The translations under genes and the position numbers were made by a program. A stretch of 64,000 nucleotides of DNA, from contig JAOTON010000977.1 in NCBI GenBank assembly GCA_034440635.1, forward strand, positions 992,001 to 1,056,000. Reading direction: 5' to 3'. The stretch is from Lepas anatifera. Lineage: Eukaryota; Arthropoda; Thecostraca; Lepadidae. Positions 33,310 to 46,090 of this stretch are shown piece after piece; position 1 is the first letter of the stretch; every line of letters starts with the position of its first letter. The notes beneath the pieces are model-generated. The model did no database searches and was not told the DNA's origin. It was given only the letters and a program-made list of their open reading frames with translations.

Positions 33310-35330
33310 CTAAAAACACGACCATTGATCTCGGGGGCCCCTGAGCTTAGTCTCGGGGGCCCTCCCGAGCTTGGTCTCAGGAGGCCCCCGATAATCGGTA
33401 TCGAGGGCTCCAGAATACCGAATATTGATCTTGGGGAACCCTTAGGTTCAGTCTCAGGGGGCCCCGAGCTTGGCCTCAGGGCCCCCGAGCTTGGTCTCAA
33501 GGCCCACCCCCCTGAGCTCGTTCTCACGGGCCTTTCGATCTTGGTCTCACGGGCCTTTCGATTTTGGTCTCAGGGGCCCTGAGCTTGGTTTCAGGGCCCC
33601 CGAGCTTGGTCTCAGGGGCCCCGAGCTTGGTCTCAGGGCCCCCTAGCTTATTCTCAGGGGACCCCCGAGCTTGGTCTCAGGGGTGCCCCCTGAGATTGGT
33701 CTCAGGCCCCCCTCTCCCCGAGCTTAGTGTCAGGGGGCCTTCAAGCTTGGTCTCAGGGGGACATCCGAGGGTATCGGATGCATAAGGCTGACCGTATGCA
33801 CTGGAAAACACTAGCATTGGTCTCGGAAACCCCTGATCTTGGTCTCAGGAGGCTCCCGAGCTTGGTCTCAGGGGACCCCCGATCATCGGTATCGAGGGCT
33901 TTGGAATACTGAACATTGATCTGGGGGCCCCCGAACTTTGTCTCAGGGGACAACCGAGCTTGGTCTCATGGACCTTTCGATGTTTGGTCTCATGGGCCTT
34001 TCGATCTTGGTCTCACGGGGTCTCGAGCTTGGTCTCAGGGAACCCTCGAGCTTGGTGTCAGGGGGCCCTCGAGCTTGGTCCCAGGAAGCATCCGAGCTTG
34101 GTCTCAGGGTCCCCTCAAGCTTGGTCTCAGGGGCCCCTGAGCTTGGTCTCAGGGGTTCAGGGCCCCCCTCGGGGTGCACCCGACTATTGATATCGAGGGG
34201 CTCATGAGTGAGGCACGAGCATTGATCTCATGGACGCAGAGTTTGGTCTCAGGGGCCCCAAGCCTGGGTTCAGGACCCCCGAATATCGGCATTGAGGGAC
34301 TCCAGAGTACCGAGCATTAGTCTCGGGGGGGGGCTCGAAACATTGATCTTGAGGGCCCCGGAACATCGGTGTCAAGTTACTCCCGAGAAAAGCGCGAGCA
34401 TGGGTCTAAGGGTGCCCCTGAGCCTGATCTAAGTGGGACCCCGAGCTTGTTCTTCGAAGCCCCCGGGCATTAATATCAAGGGGCTCCGGAGTATTGGTCT
34501 GGGGAAGAAATTATTTTAGGGGCCTCCAAATGGTAATTTCGGAGGGCCCCGAAAGTGTGGATGCATTGGTGTAGCCAAGGGGGCCCTAGGCGTCCGCAGA
34601 CCCCTCTTGGGCCAATCTGAACCACTGCAAAGAATTCTCTGATCACGGGGCCCCCAGAGTCAGTCTCAGGGGCCCCTGAAGATTTGTTCTCAGGGCGTCC
34701 CGAGTCGGCCTCAAGGTCCCCGCCCTGAGAATCAGTCCCAAGGCCCCCCGAAAGCAGATTTCGGGGGCCCCCAGTTGGTCTCAGGGGCCCCAAAAGTCGG
34801 TATCAGGGGCCCCGGGAGTCTGTCTCAGGAGAGGTGGGGGGGCTGAGCTAGTCTCAGGGGCCCCAGAGAGTGGTTCTCAGGGCCTCGCAAAAGTCTATTT
34901 CAGGGGGCCTCCGAGAGTCAGTCTCAGGAACGCCAAAGACTCAGTCTCAGAGGTGATTCCACCCCCCCCGGGTGTTTGTCTCAGGGGCGCCCTAGAGTAA
35001 GTCTCAGAGGGCTGTTGGAAGTCATTCCCAGTCCCCTCCCCCACCCCAAAGACAGCCTCAGGGGACCCCAAGAGCTAATCTGGATGGCCATGATAGTCAA
35101 TCTCAGCCCCCCCTCCAGAGTAAATCTGGGGGGGGGCAATAATTAGTCTCAGAGGTGCTGCGGAATAACTAGTCTCAGGAGCCCCGAGAGATTCTCAGGG
35201 GCGCCCAGTTTTGATCAAGAGGCGCCGTGAATCGTTCTCAGAGACCCCCTGAGATCTAATCAGGAGAGCGGCCGAAAATTAACTTTGTGAGTGCCGCCAA
35301 GTGTTGGTCTTAGGTGGCCCCAGAGCTCGA
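33310..35330. repeat. GAGCTTGGTCTCAGGGGCCC minisatellite (E2, inner element)
   Basis: Units of about 22-25 bases, best preserved at 33,330-34,160. They fade into AGTCTCAGGGGCCCC variants beyond 34,600. A decayed hAT-like end (CATTGGTGTAGCC) sits between the two blocks at 34,563. The repeat yields long stop-free frames reading SLVSG over and over, which are not genes. Confidence 0.9.
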
Positions 35331-35339
35331 ATAAAAAAT

Positions 35340-35878
35340 TTCAAAATCATATGCCTCGGAAAAAAGTATCTGCCCCTATTGCGTACTAAAAAAACAAATT
35401 GAAACATGTCCATCAGGCACCATTATCGAAGGAAAGGCAGAAACTAAACTAATTTTTACCATAAGAGCAAATCGAAAAGGGAATTTGGCTCTTCAGTCAA
35501 TTTTTAATCCATAAGCTTAACACCAATAACTACATTCCTAAATATTCTGAAATAAACAACCTTCAAATATTTTCGTAGGAAACCAGACAAACAAGGGTAA
35601 TGACAGAAATCGATGAGCATAATCCTCAAAGGAAAAATAGGTATGGAATGTTGAAAATAACAATGACAGAGAGATCCAAGGCGATAGATATCTCAGGCGC
35701 CTTTTGTCTTGGTAATTTGCTCGTTTAAAAGATAGCAGGGGTAGTTCTTCTTCTACCGTGTATTGACCACAATCATCAAGTTGATTATTTTGTCAATGCG
35801 AGTGTCCGTAGTTTATACATCTCAAAAAGAAGAATAAAAAATTTACATATGAGGTTACCATGCATGGATGGCAGATGA
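35340..35878. other. AT-rich spacer between minisatellite and LINE-B (E2)
   Basis: No coding capacity. It may include the 3' untranslated part of LINE-B. Mirrored at about 42,855-43,430 in E1. Confidence 0.5.
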
Positions 35879-38128
35879 TTAATGTTTACACAAAAGAGTC
35901 ACAAATGAGTCGAGTGAAGCAGCTTCCACAGTTGCATGGGGCAAGTTGTTCCAATCTCGGATGGTTTTCGGGAGAAAAGCGTGAAGGTGATAGTCCGCTC
36001 TGCATCGTGGTGCCAGAAACTGCTGATTGTGTCCCCGTCGTGATCTTGGCGGGAGCGGTATAAGTTTACTCTTTATGCCTTCTGCATCCATCATGCCGTG
36101 TTTTATCTTATAAAGCATCGTAAGCCGAGCTTTTTTCCGTCGCTCTTCAAAGATGGCCATTTGAGCTCTTTTAGCATTGATGTTACGTTGGTCGTTCTCC
36201 GGTAGTCCCTCATAACGAACCTTGCCGCCCTACGTTGAATATTTTCTATTCTATTGATGCTCTGTTGATGGTGAGGGTCCCAGACGGCACTCGCATATTC
36301 TAAAATGGGACGTACATATGCCTTGTACGCAGCTTCTTTGATCTTCCGGGAGCTGATTTTCAAATTCCTCTGCAAGAAACCAAGAGATTTGTTGGCTTTG
36401 GAACAAGTGTTCTTGATGTGCTCATTCCAGCTGCAGTCTTTGCTGAGGGTGACTCCTAAGTATTTCGCATTCCGGACAGTCTCCAACGTGTGACCGTGCA
36501 AAACATATTGGTATGGTAGGAGTTCTTTTTCTCGGGTTGCCTGAAGTGAGGTACACTTCTGTGGATGAAACTTCATTTCACACTTGGTCTCCCAGAGTGC
36601 AAGCTCGTTGAGGTCTCGTTGGAGGCTTTGCTGATCTGCGACACTCGTTACAACATTGTAGACTGCAGTGTCGTCAGCAAACAAACGTACACGTGCCCTT
36701 AAGTTGTCCGGAAGGTCATTTATATAGACCAGGAAAAGGCACGGGCCGAGAACACTTCCCTGTGGGACTCCAGACTTGACATGAATGAATTCAGACCTGA
36801 CACCGTTGACAACCACTGCTTGCCTCCTATCGCGAAGGAAGTCGGAAATCCATGTGCTGAATTTTCCCCCACGCCATAGTGTTCGAGCTTGTGTAGTAAT
36901 AGGCTGTGATTCACCTTGTCAAATGCCTTGGCAAAATCCATTATTAGAATGTCTGTTTGGAGCCCTTTGGCAGTGTTTTCGGTAAGCTCCTCAGTGAATT
37001 CAAGAAGCTGTGACTCGCACGATCGTCTCCTCCTGAATCCATGTTGATAGCTGCACATGATATTATTATCTTCCATATGGGTCATGATAGCACTGGCAAG
37101 TATATGCTCCAGTAACTTGCAGCATACACTCGTAAGTGAAACCGGGCGATAGTTTGCTGGATCTTGTTGCTGTCCTTTTTTGAACACTGGTGTTACGAGT
37201 GCATCCTTCCAGTCAACAGGAACCAGGCCGGTGTCCACCGAGGACTGAAAAATGATCGTGAGAATAGGTGCTACCTCATTCGCAAGTTCCTTCAAGACGC
37301 GTGTGCTCAGGTTGTCGGGTCCCGTAGCTTTACTCGGGTTTAGGTTTGATAGGAGCTTCCGAACGCCTTGCGCCGTTATAGTGATATCTCCGATGACAGG
37401 ATAGTTGTCCAAAGGCATGTCGTATTTACGCCTGAATTCGTTTTTCGTGTAGCTCTTACCTTCACTGAAAACAGAATGAAACTGTCGGTTGAGCACTTCT
37501 GCCTGTTGTTTAGGGTCTGATACCAAACGACCACCTTCCTTCAGAGGCGCCACTGCAACATTTGAGGACTTAAGGTGTTTTATATAAGTCCAAAAACGTT
37601 TATCATTGATTTCTTGTTCTGAGTCCGTACCTTCAAAGATGGAGTTCAGGTACTCCCTGTAAGCACGTCTTAGCTGTCGTTGGACTTCTCTGCGGAGCTG
37701 TTTATACTCTTCCTTCAAGTCTTCAATCCCTCTCTTGCGCATCTTTTTGAAGAGACGGTTTTACGCCTTATTAATCGGCAAAGACTAGTAGGTATCTAGG
37801 GTTTGTTTTCTCTTGGCCTTGCTCTCTTGTGCGGAATAAATGCAGTGATGGCATTAGAAATGGTGTCTTTAAACATAGACCAAAGGTCTTCAGCACTAGC
37901 CGTGTGTTGGACGAGTTCCACTCTGACAGAAAGATCGGCACAGGTCTGCTTTAATCCGAGCCAGTTCGCCTTTTTGTAGAGTGGTATAGACCTTGGTGTT
38001 TGTTTGCGTTTCTTAGGATTTATGTTAAATTCGCAGTAAACGGCGTCGTGGTCAGATAAGCCTGGCAGGATTTCTACTCTCGAAAGATAGTAAAGAAGTA
38101 ACTGGATAAGAAAGTATCTGGATCTCAA
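35879..38128 (-). pseudogene. LINE-B ORF2 in E2, 5'-truncated, frameshifted
   Basis: Minus strand. It starts with the end of an endonuclease (PGLSDHDAV near 38,070), followed by a linker and a complete RT (KATGPDNLS, NYRPVSLTSV, FDKVNH, SGVPQGSVLGP, LFADDTAVY near 36,660-36,690). The C-terminal tail contains QRRAARFV and TIRDWNNLP. No RNase H, which with the tail fits the CR1/Jockey side of the LINEs rather than LINE-A's group. Lesions: an early stop at 37,796, a frameshift near 36,850 before the SGVPQG motif, and another near 36,130. N-terminal endonuclease and any ORF1 are missing. Confidence 0.9.
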
Positions 38129-38699
38129 CAGGATCTATCGACGGAATAGAGGTTATGTAACGTTCGGGACACACTACACGTCCTTTGTATTTTTTTCGTT
38201 TTTTTCCGTTTCTTTTGAAATTTACTGATTAAAGAGTTCATGGATTCGACACCGGGAAATAATTGCTAATCATTTCCCGTAGAGGATAATTTCTACGTAC
38301 TCAAAACGACTGACCTTCAATAACTTCATGTCTGATTACCAGAGTGAATTGAGGTAGACTCGGGTGTAACATCATGCGCGCATCAACATTGAACTTCCCG
38401 AAATATGGCACAAACCTGTTATTATAGCCACGCTACCATATAAGGTATGGGCCATCCTTAATATTTGGTGACCTTAGTTTACCAACATTTGGTCGGATCG
38501 AAAAAATCAAGATATAAACAAAATAAAAATAAATGCTTAAAAAGGCACAACAAATTTTCCTTCGTGTGAATGTTAAAATACTACACAAAAGATATAGGAG
38601 ATGGGCCCCGGTTACTAAGGGGACTCCGGTCTGGGGCCCCCGACGGTAGTCGGACCCCTCCTTGGCCGAATCCTGGCTACGCCACTGTGTTCTGAGACT

Positions 38700-39260
38700 C
38701 TATATCAGACACCCTGGGACACCCTAGGCCTAGCTGGGGCCCTGAGCTAATCTGGGTATCCCTGTGCTTAACTGGGGCCCCTGATCTGGTATGGGAGCCC
38801 TGAACTCTTCTAAGATCCCTGGGCTAAGGTGGGGGCCATGAGCTTGAAGGGAGCCCCTGAGCTGGTATGAGAGGGGACCCTATATCAGCCGATCTGGGCC
38901 CCTGAGCTGAGCTGGCCTGTGCTGAACAAGAGCCCTGAGCTGGTCTGGGGCCCCTGAACTGTTCTAGCGTCATTAAGCTAAGCTGGGATCCGTGAGCTTG
39001 AACAAGCCCCTTGAGCTGTTTTGAGACCCTACATAAGTCGACCTGGGGACCCCCGAGCTGAACCGGGCCCCTAAGCTAATCTGGCACCCTGTGCGAATCT
39101 GGGGCTCCACTGTGATGAGCTTCTAGGGGTCCTGTGCTTATGTAGGGTCCCTTGATAAGCTGGTCCCGAGGCTAATGCACTGGTCTGGGCCCTTGAGCTG
39201 ACTGATCTAGGTTCCTGAGCTATGGTCTGGACCTTGGGGCCCTCCGAGATAATTTGGCGG
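38700..39260. repeat. degenerate GGGCCCCTGAGCTG minisatellite (E2, outer part)
   Basis: Reverse-complement counterpart of 31,600-32,160, adjoining the inner hAT-like end at 38,687. Confidence 0.75.
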
Positions 39261-39544
39261 CCCCTGGGCGGCATAGGCATAGGAACCGGGGGTCAGGGGG
39301 ATACTGCCCCCCTTTTGAGGTGGGCCCCGCAACGTATATGCAAATATCAGCAAGTACGCTGCCTACAAGCCCCTGGAGGAGGAGCGCTTCCTGAAAAAAG
39401 CCAAGGCACCTACTACCCGAGTGTTTCCAAATGAGTCCCGAGAACTGGTCCCAGTCAAACTCCATCCCATATCAATCCCACCACAAAGCATGAATCGGAT
39501 ACGGACCCCGCATCAAATGCCGAGCAACAGTCGTCCCTGAGCCA

Positions 39545-39886
39545 TTGAAAGGCGTGACGTCCTTTGATGCCAGGGTTATATGGCGTCGCCAACTCTTTCC
39601 CTGTTGGGAGGGATTTCTTGGGAGTCAAATTGCTCCTTGCACGAGGAATCTGCCGTGCCTTAAACTCGGGTTGGTCGCGTGGAAAGCAAGGTTGCTAACC
39701 ACTATATCACCACGCCCACACCTCCACAGCATCACAAAGCTGGCCATCAAGTACCTACATTGCACTTGCAGTCATGCTGGAGCTCTGCATTTTAGGCATC
39801 GAAATATAGCTAGACGTATTTATTGTGACCAGCCTTTACCTAAATATATATCTAATGATGGAAAGAAGGGATCCGTAACAGCCTAA
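39545..39886 (+). pseudogene. same possible hAT transposase remnant in E2
   Basis: Inverted duplicate of the 30,971-31,312 frame with an identical 113-residue reading. The frame is conserved only because the copies are recent; this says nothing about function. Confidence 0.2.
39650..39718 (-). repeat. tRNA-derived SINE-like segment in E2
   Basis: Inverted duplicate of 31,140-31,208, carried with the E element. Confidence 0.5.
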
Positions 39887-40605
39887 ATAAATGTTCCCAT
39901 TTTTTCATTAAATAAGCAAAATGTTGATTAGGCATAGCGAAGTGAGGCTGTTTGGTATCAAAGCATTGTCTGTAGTTTTCTAAACAGTTTTTAATTTTGT
40001 AAATGTGATAAAAAAGGCCTAAACATCTAAAAATACAAGAAACGCACTCGTGGTGAAAAATGACTGAAATCCTCCAAAAGAGCTTAAAAATGTATTTCGT
40101 ATTTTAACAGGGTCTAGGTAAAAAAATGTTTTTTGCGTTTTACTATGATTTACTAGATCATAATAGGTACAAATCAAAATCATAGGGCAAAATTTAATTC
40201 CTCAATTTTCCATACGTTGGCATCCTAGTGTGCATGCGTGCCTTCTTGACACCAAACGATCTAACTAATTTTTTTTATAATTATGGGCCCCCATGGACTG
40301 GGGCCCCCCTTGAGGTGGGCCCCTCTAAGGTTGGCCCCCCACTTTTCAAACCGTTCCTACGCCCCTGCACCCGAGTCTACCTCAATTCACTCTGGTAATC
40401 AGACATGAAGTTATTGAAGGTCAGTCGTTTTGAGTACGTAGAAATTATCCTCTACGGGAAATGATTAGCAATTATTTCCCGGTGTCGAATCCATGAACTC
40501 TTTAATCAGTAAATTTCAAAAGAAACGGAAAAAAACGAAAAAAATACAAAGGACGTGTAGTGTGTCCCGAACGTTACATAACCTCTATTCCGTCGATAGA
40601 TCCTG

Positions 40606-42854
40606 TTGAGATCCAGATACTTTCTTATCCAGTTACTTCTTTACTATCTTTCGAGAGTAGAAATCCTGCCAGGCTTATCTGACCACGACGCCGTTTACTG
40701 CGAATTTAACATAAATCCTAAGAAACGCAAACAAACACCAAGGTCTATACCACTCTACAAAAAGGCGAACTGGCTCGGATTAAAGCAGACCTGTGCCGAT
40801 CTTTCTGTCAGAGTGGAACTCGTCCAACACACGGCTAGTGCTGAAGACCTTTGGTCTATGTTTAAAGACACCATTTCTAATGCCATCACTGCATTTATTC
40901 CGCACAAGAGAGCAAGGCCAAGAGAAAACAAACCCTAGATACCTACTAGTCTTTGCCGATTAATAAGGCGTAAAACCGTCTCTTCAAAAAGATGCGCAAG
41001 AGAGGGATTGAAGACTTGAAGGAAGAGTATAAACAGCTCCGCAGAGAAGTCCAACGACAGCTAAGACGTGCTTACAGGGAGTACCTGAACTCCATCTTTG
41101 AAGGTACGGACTCAGAACAAGAAATCAATAATAAACGTTTTTGGACTTATATAAAACACCTTAAGTCCTCAAATGTTGGAGTGGCGCCTCTGAAGGAAGG
41201 TGGTCGTTTGGTATCAGACCCTAAACAACAGGCAGAAGTGCTCAACCGACAGTTTCATTCTGTTTTCAGTGAAGGTAAGAGCTACACGAAAAACGAATTC
41301 AGGCGTAAATGCGACATGCCTTTGGACAACTATCCTGTCATCGGAGATATCACTATAACGGCGCAAGGCGTTCGGAAGCTCCTATCAAACCTAAACCCGA
41401 GTAAAGCTACGGGACCCGACAACCTGAGCACACGCGTCTTGAAGGAACTTGCGAATGAGGTAGCACCTATTCTCACGATCATTTTTCAGTCCTCGGTGGA
41501 CACCGGCCTGGTTCCTGTTGACTGGAAGGATGCACTCGTAACACCAGTGTTCAAAAAAGGACAGCAACAAGATCCAGCAAACTATCGCCCGGTTTCACTT
41601 ACGAGTGTATGCTGCAAGTTACTGGAGCATATACTTGCCAGTGCTATCATGACCCATATGGAAGATAATAATATCATGTGCAGCTATCAACATGGATTCA
41701 GGAGGAGACGATCGTGCGAGTCACAGCTTCTTGAATTCACTGAGGAGCTTACCGAAAACACTGCCAAAGGGCTCCAAACAGACATTCTAATAATGGATTT
41801 TGCCAAGGCATTTGACAAGGTGAATCACAGCCTATTACTACACAAGCTCGAACACTATGGCGTGGGGGAAAATTCAGCACATGGATTTCCGACTTCCTTC
41901 GCGATAGGAGGCAAGCAGTGGTTGTCAACGGTGTCAGGTCTGAATTCATTCATGTCAAGTCTGGAGTCCCACAGGGAAGTGTTCTCGGCCCGTGCCTTTT
42001 CCTGGTCTATATAAATGACCTTCCGGACAACTTAAGGGCACGTGTACGTTTGTTTGCTGACGACACTGCAGTCTACAATGTTGTAACGAGTGTCGCAGAT
42101 CAGCAAAGCCTCCAACGAGACCTCAACGAGCTTGCACTCTGGGAGACCAAGTGTGAAATGAAGTTTCATCCACAGAAGTGTACCTCACTTCAGGCAACCC
42201 GAGAAAAAGAACTCCTACCATACCAATATGTTTTGCACGGTCACACGTTGGAGACTGTCCGGAATGCGAAATACTTAGGAGTCACCCTCAGCAAAGACTG
42301 CAGCTGGAATGAGCACATCAAGAACACTTGTTCCAAAGCCAACAAATCTCTTGGTTTCTTGCAGAGGAATTTGAAAATCAGCTCCCGGAAGATCAAAGAA
42401 GCTGCGTACAAGGCATATGTACGTCCCATTTTAGAATATGCGAGTGCCGTCTGGGACCCTCACCATCAACAGAGCATCAATAGAATAGAAAATATTCAAC
42501 GTAGGGCGGCAAGGTTCGTTATGAGGGACTACCGGAGAACGACCAACGTAACATCAATGCTAAAAGAGCTCAAATGGCCATCTTTGAAGAGCGACGGAAA
42601 AAGCTCGGCTTACGATGCTTTATAAGATAAAACACGGCATGATGGATGCAGAAGGCATAAAGAGTAAACTTATACCGCTCCCGCCAAGATCACGACGGGG
42701 ACACAATCAGCAGTTTCTGGCACCACGATGCAGAGCGGACTATCACCTTCACGCTTTTCTCCCGAAAACCATCCGAGATTGGAACAACTTGCCCCATGCA
42801 ACTGTGGAAGCTGCTTCACTCGACTCATTTGTGACTCTTTTGTGTAAACATTAA
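40606..42854 (+). pseudogene. LINE-B ORF2 in E1, duplicate of 35,879-38,128
   Basis: Inverted duplicate with the same truncation point, the same stop after the endonuclease remnant, and the same two frameshifts. The 340-residue RT piece differs from the E2 copy at only three positions (Asp/Asn, Ala/Gly, Tyr/Cys). Shared lesions show that LINE-B was dead inside the hAT-like element before that element was copied. Confidence 0.9.
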
Positions 42855-43439
42855 TCATCTGCCATCCATGCATGGTAACCTCATATGTAAATTTTTTATT
42901 CTTCTTTTTGAGATGTATAAACTACGGACACTCGCATTGACAAAATAATCAACTTGATGATTGTGGTCAATACACGGTAGAAGAAGAACTACCCCTGCTA
43001 TCTTTTAAACGAGCAAATTACCAAGACAAAAGGCGCCTGAGATATCTATCGCCTTGGATCTCTCTGTCATTGTTATTTTCAACATTCCATACCTATTTTT
43101 CCTTTGAGGATTATGCTCATCGATTTCTGTCATTACCCTTGTTTGTCTGGTTTCCTACGAAAATATTTGAAGGTTGTTTATTTCAGAATATTTAGGAATG
43201 TAGTTATTGGTGTTAAGCTTATGGATTAAAAATTGACTGAAGAGCCAAATTCCCTTTTCGATTTGCTCTTATGGTAAAATTAGTTTAGTTTCTGCCTTTC
43301 CTTCGATAATGGTGCCTGATGGACATGTTTCAATTTGTTTTTTTAGTACGCAATAGGGGCAGATACTTTTTCCGAGGCATATGATTTTGAAATTTTTTAT
43401 TCGAGCTCTGGGGCCACCTAAGACCAACACTTGGCGGCA

Positions 43440-45420
43440 CTCACAAAGTTAATTTTCGGCCGCTCTCCTGATTAGATCTCAGGGGGTCTCTGAGAACGAT
43501 TCACGGCGCCTCTTGATCAAAACTGGGCGCCCCTGAGAATCTCTCGGGGCTCCTGAGACTAGTTATTCCGCAGCACCTCTGAGACTAATTATTGCCCCCC
43601 CCAGATTTACTCTGGAGGGGGGCTGAGATTGACTATCATGGCCATCCAGATTAGCTCTTGGGGTCCCCTGAGGCTGTCTTTGGGGTGGGGGAGGGGACTG
43701 GGAATGACTTCCAACAGCCCTCTGAGACTTACTCTAGGGCGCCCCTGAGACAAACACCCGGGGGGGTGGAATCACCTCTGAGACTGAGTCTTTGGCGTTC
43801 CTGAGACTGACTCTCGGAGGCCCCCTGAAATAGACTTTGCGAGGCCCTGAGAACCACTCTCTGGGGCCCCTGAGACTAGCTCAGCCCCCCCCACCTCTCC
43901 TGAGACAGACTCCCGGGGCCCCTGATACCGACTTTTGGGGCCCCTGAGACCAACTGGGGGCCCCCGAAATCTGCTTTCGGGGGGCCTTGGGACTGATTCT
44001 CAGGGCGGGGACCTTGAGGCCGACTCGGGACGCCCTGAGAACAAATCTTCAGGGGCCCCTGAGACTGACTCTGGGGGCCCCGTGATCAGAGAATTCTTTG
44101 CAGTGGTTCAGATTGGCCCAAGAGGGGTCTGCGGACGCCTAGGGCCCCCTTGGCTACACCAATGCATCCACACTTTCGGGGCCCTCCGAAATTACCATTT
44201 GGAGGCCCCTAAAATAATTTCTTCCCCAGACCAATACTCCGGAGCCCCTTGATATTAATGCCCGGGGGCTTCGAAGAACAAGCTCGGGGTCCCACTTAGA
44301 TCAGGCTCAGGGGCACCCTTAGACCCATGCTCGCGCTTTTCTCGGGAGTAACTTGACACCGATGTTCCGGGGCCCTCAAGATCAATGTTTCGAGCCCCCC
44401 CCGAGACTAATGCTCGGTACTCTGGAGTCCCTCAATGCCGATATTCGGGGGTCCTGAACCCAGGCTTGGGGCCCCTGAGACCAAACTCTGCGTCCATGAG
44501 ATCAATGCTCGTGCCTCACTCATGAGCCCCTCGATATCAATAGTCGGGTGCACCCCGAGGGGGCCCTGAACCCCTGAGACCAAGCTCGGGGGCCCCTGAG
44601 ACCAAGCTTGAGGGGACCCTGAGACCAAGCTCGGATGCTTCCTGGGACCAAGCTCGAGGGCCCCCTGACACCAAGCTCGAGGGTTCCCTGAGACCAAGCT
44701 CGAGACCCCGTGAGACCAAGATCGAAAGGCCCATGAGACCAAACATCGAAAGGTCCATGAGACCAAGCTCGGTTGTCCCCTGAGACAAAGTTCGGGGGCC
44801 CCCAGATCAATGTTCAGTATTCCAAAGCCCTCGATACCGATGATCGGGGGGTCCCCTGAGACCAAGCTCGGGAGCCTCCTGAGACCAAGATCAGGGGTTT
44901 CCGAGACCAATGCCAGTGTTTTCCAGTGCATACGGTCAGCCTTATGCATCCGATACCCTCGGATGTCCCCCTGAGACCAAGCTTGAAGGCCCCCTGACAC
45001 TAAGCTCGGGGAGAGGGGGGCCTGAGACCAATCTCGGGGGCACCCCTGAGACCAAGCTCGGGGTCCCCTGAGAATAAGCTAGGGGGCCCTGAGACCAAGC
45101 TCAGGGCCCCTGAGACCAAGCTCGGGGGCCCTGAAACCAAGCTCGGGGCCCCTGAGACCAAAATCGAAAGGCCCGTGAGACCAAGATCGAAAGGCCCGTG
45201 AGAACGAGCTCAGGGGTGGGCCTTGAGACCAAGCTCGGGGGCCCTGAGGCCAAGCTCAGGGCCCCCTGAGACTGAACCTAAGGGTTCCCCAAGATCAATA
45301 TTCGGTATTCTGGAGCCCTCGATACCGATTATCGGGGGCCTCCTGAGACCAAGCTCGGGAGGGCCCCCGAGACTAAGCTCAGGGGGCCCCCCGAGATCAA
45401 TGGTCGTGTTTTTAGTGCAT
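43440..45420. repeat. CTGAGACCAAGCTCGGGGGC minisatellite (E1, inner element)
   Basis: Inverted counterpart of 33,310-35,330. It differs from it by small indels and unit-level changes, so the two arrays have begun to diverge. Confidence 0.9.
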
Positions 45421-45489
45421 AAGGTCAGCCCAAGGGGGTCCGCGGACCCCAGGGACCCCCTCCCCTGGCTACGCCACTGTCAGAAAATC

Positions 45490-46090
45490 TCAAGGGGCCC
45501 ATTCAAACTCAGTGGTCAGTGGCTGTAAAGCCTTATAGGGGGTCCCAGACCATCTCAGAGGCTCTCAGTTCAACACAGAGGCCAATATTAGCTCTGATGA
45601 CCAGATAAGCTTAAGGGCCCGGATCATCCAGGGGCCCCTTATCGGCACATATAGGGTTTCAGAACAGTTCAGGGTTTCAATTAAAGCTTACAACCCAATT
45701 TCAAGGCAGGGGCCCTATCACTGTGCAGGGGCCTCAGATAAGTTTAGGGTCTTCTGTGCATCACAGGGGATCCAGATTAGCACAAGGGACAATATTAACT
45801 TTACGGTCCCAGCTCAGCTCATGGGCCCCCAGGTCGGTGGATATAGGGCCTGGCTAACTCACAGGGCCCTGTTCAAGGTCACGGCTCCTAGCTCAGTTTA
45901 GGCATCCTAGAACAGTTCATGCTGCCCAAACCACCTCAGGGGCGCTCAGTTCAGCTCAAGGGGCCCAGATTAGCACGTATGGCATCAGAGACCAGTTCAG
46001 GGGCCCCCAGAAGCTCAGGGGACCTTAAAATCGACTCATAGAACCTCAACTTAGTTTAGGGGTACAGGTAAGTTTAACGGAGTTCCGGGG
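45490..46090. repeat. degenerate CAGCTCAGGGGCCC minisatellite (E1, other flank)
   Basis: Inverted counterpart of 32,640-33,237. Confidence 0.7.

Larger units (their letters stand above)
33246..38687 (-). mobile_element. inner hAT-like element of E2
   Basis: The element is 5,442 bp with ends CAGTGGCGTAGCCAGG and CCTGGCTACGCCACTG. Flanks TTTTCTGA (33,238-33,245) and TGTTCTGA (38,688-38,695) are the exact reverse complements of the flanks in E1. This confirms a single ancestral nested insertion copied along with the outer element. Contents in order: minisatellite blocks, AT-rich spacer, LINE-B, AT-rich end. Confidence 0.87.
32497..40368 (-). mobile_element. outer hAT-like element copy E2, inverted, inserted in E1
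   Basis: The element is 7,872 bp. On the plus strand it starts CATAGGCGTAGGAAC and ends GTTCCTACGCCCCTG, so it is the E1 element reversed. It is flanked by a perfect 8-bp duplication CACCCGAG (32,489-32,496 and 40,369-40,376). The uninterrupted target is still present inside E2 itself, inverted, at 38,359-38,366. That proves E2 is another copy of the element it landed in. Corresponding parts of E1 and E2 are nearly identical; the 340-codon RT segment differs at three residues. Confidence 0.93.
32169..45479 (+). mobile_element. inner hAT-like element of E1 (interrupted by E2)
   Basis: It starts CAGTGGCGTAGCCAGG at 32,169 and ends CCTGGCTACGCCACTG at 45,479. Flanks TCAGAACA (32,161-32,168) and TCAGAAAA (45,480-45,487) agree at seven of eight positions. 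Net of E2 it is about 5.4 kb. It contains the target site hit by E2, plus LINE-B and two minisatellite blocks. It was already inside E before E was duplicated, because E2 has the equivalent at 33,246-38,687 with the same imperfect duplication. Confidence 0.85.

Noticed and set aside
33303..34207. Frames reading SLVSG or RPSSG repeatedly, and their mirror at 44,407-45,528
   Set aside because: Translations of the 22-25 base minisatellite in the hAT-like element; open in several frames and both strands.
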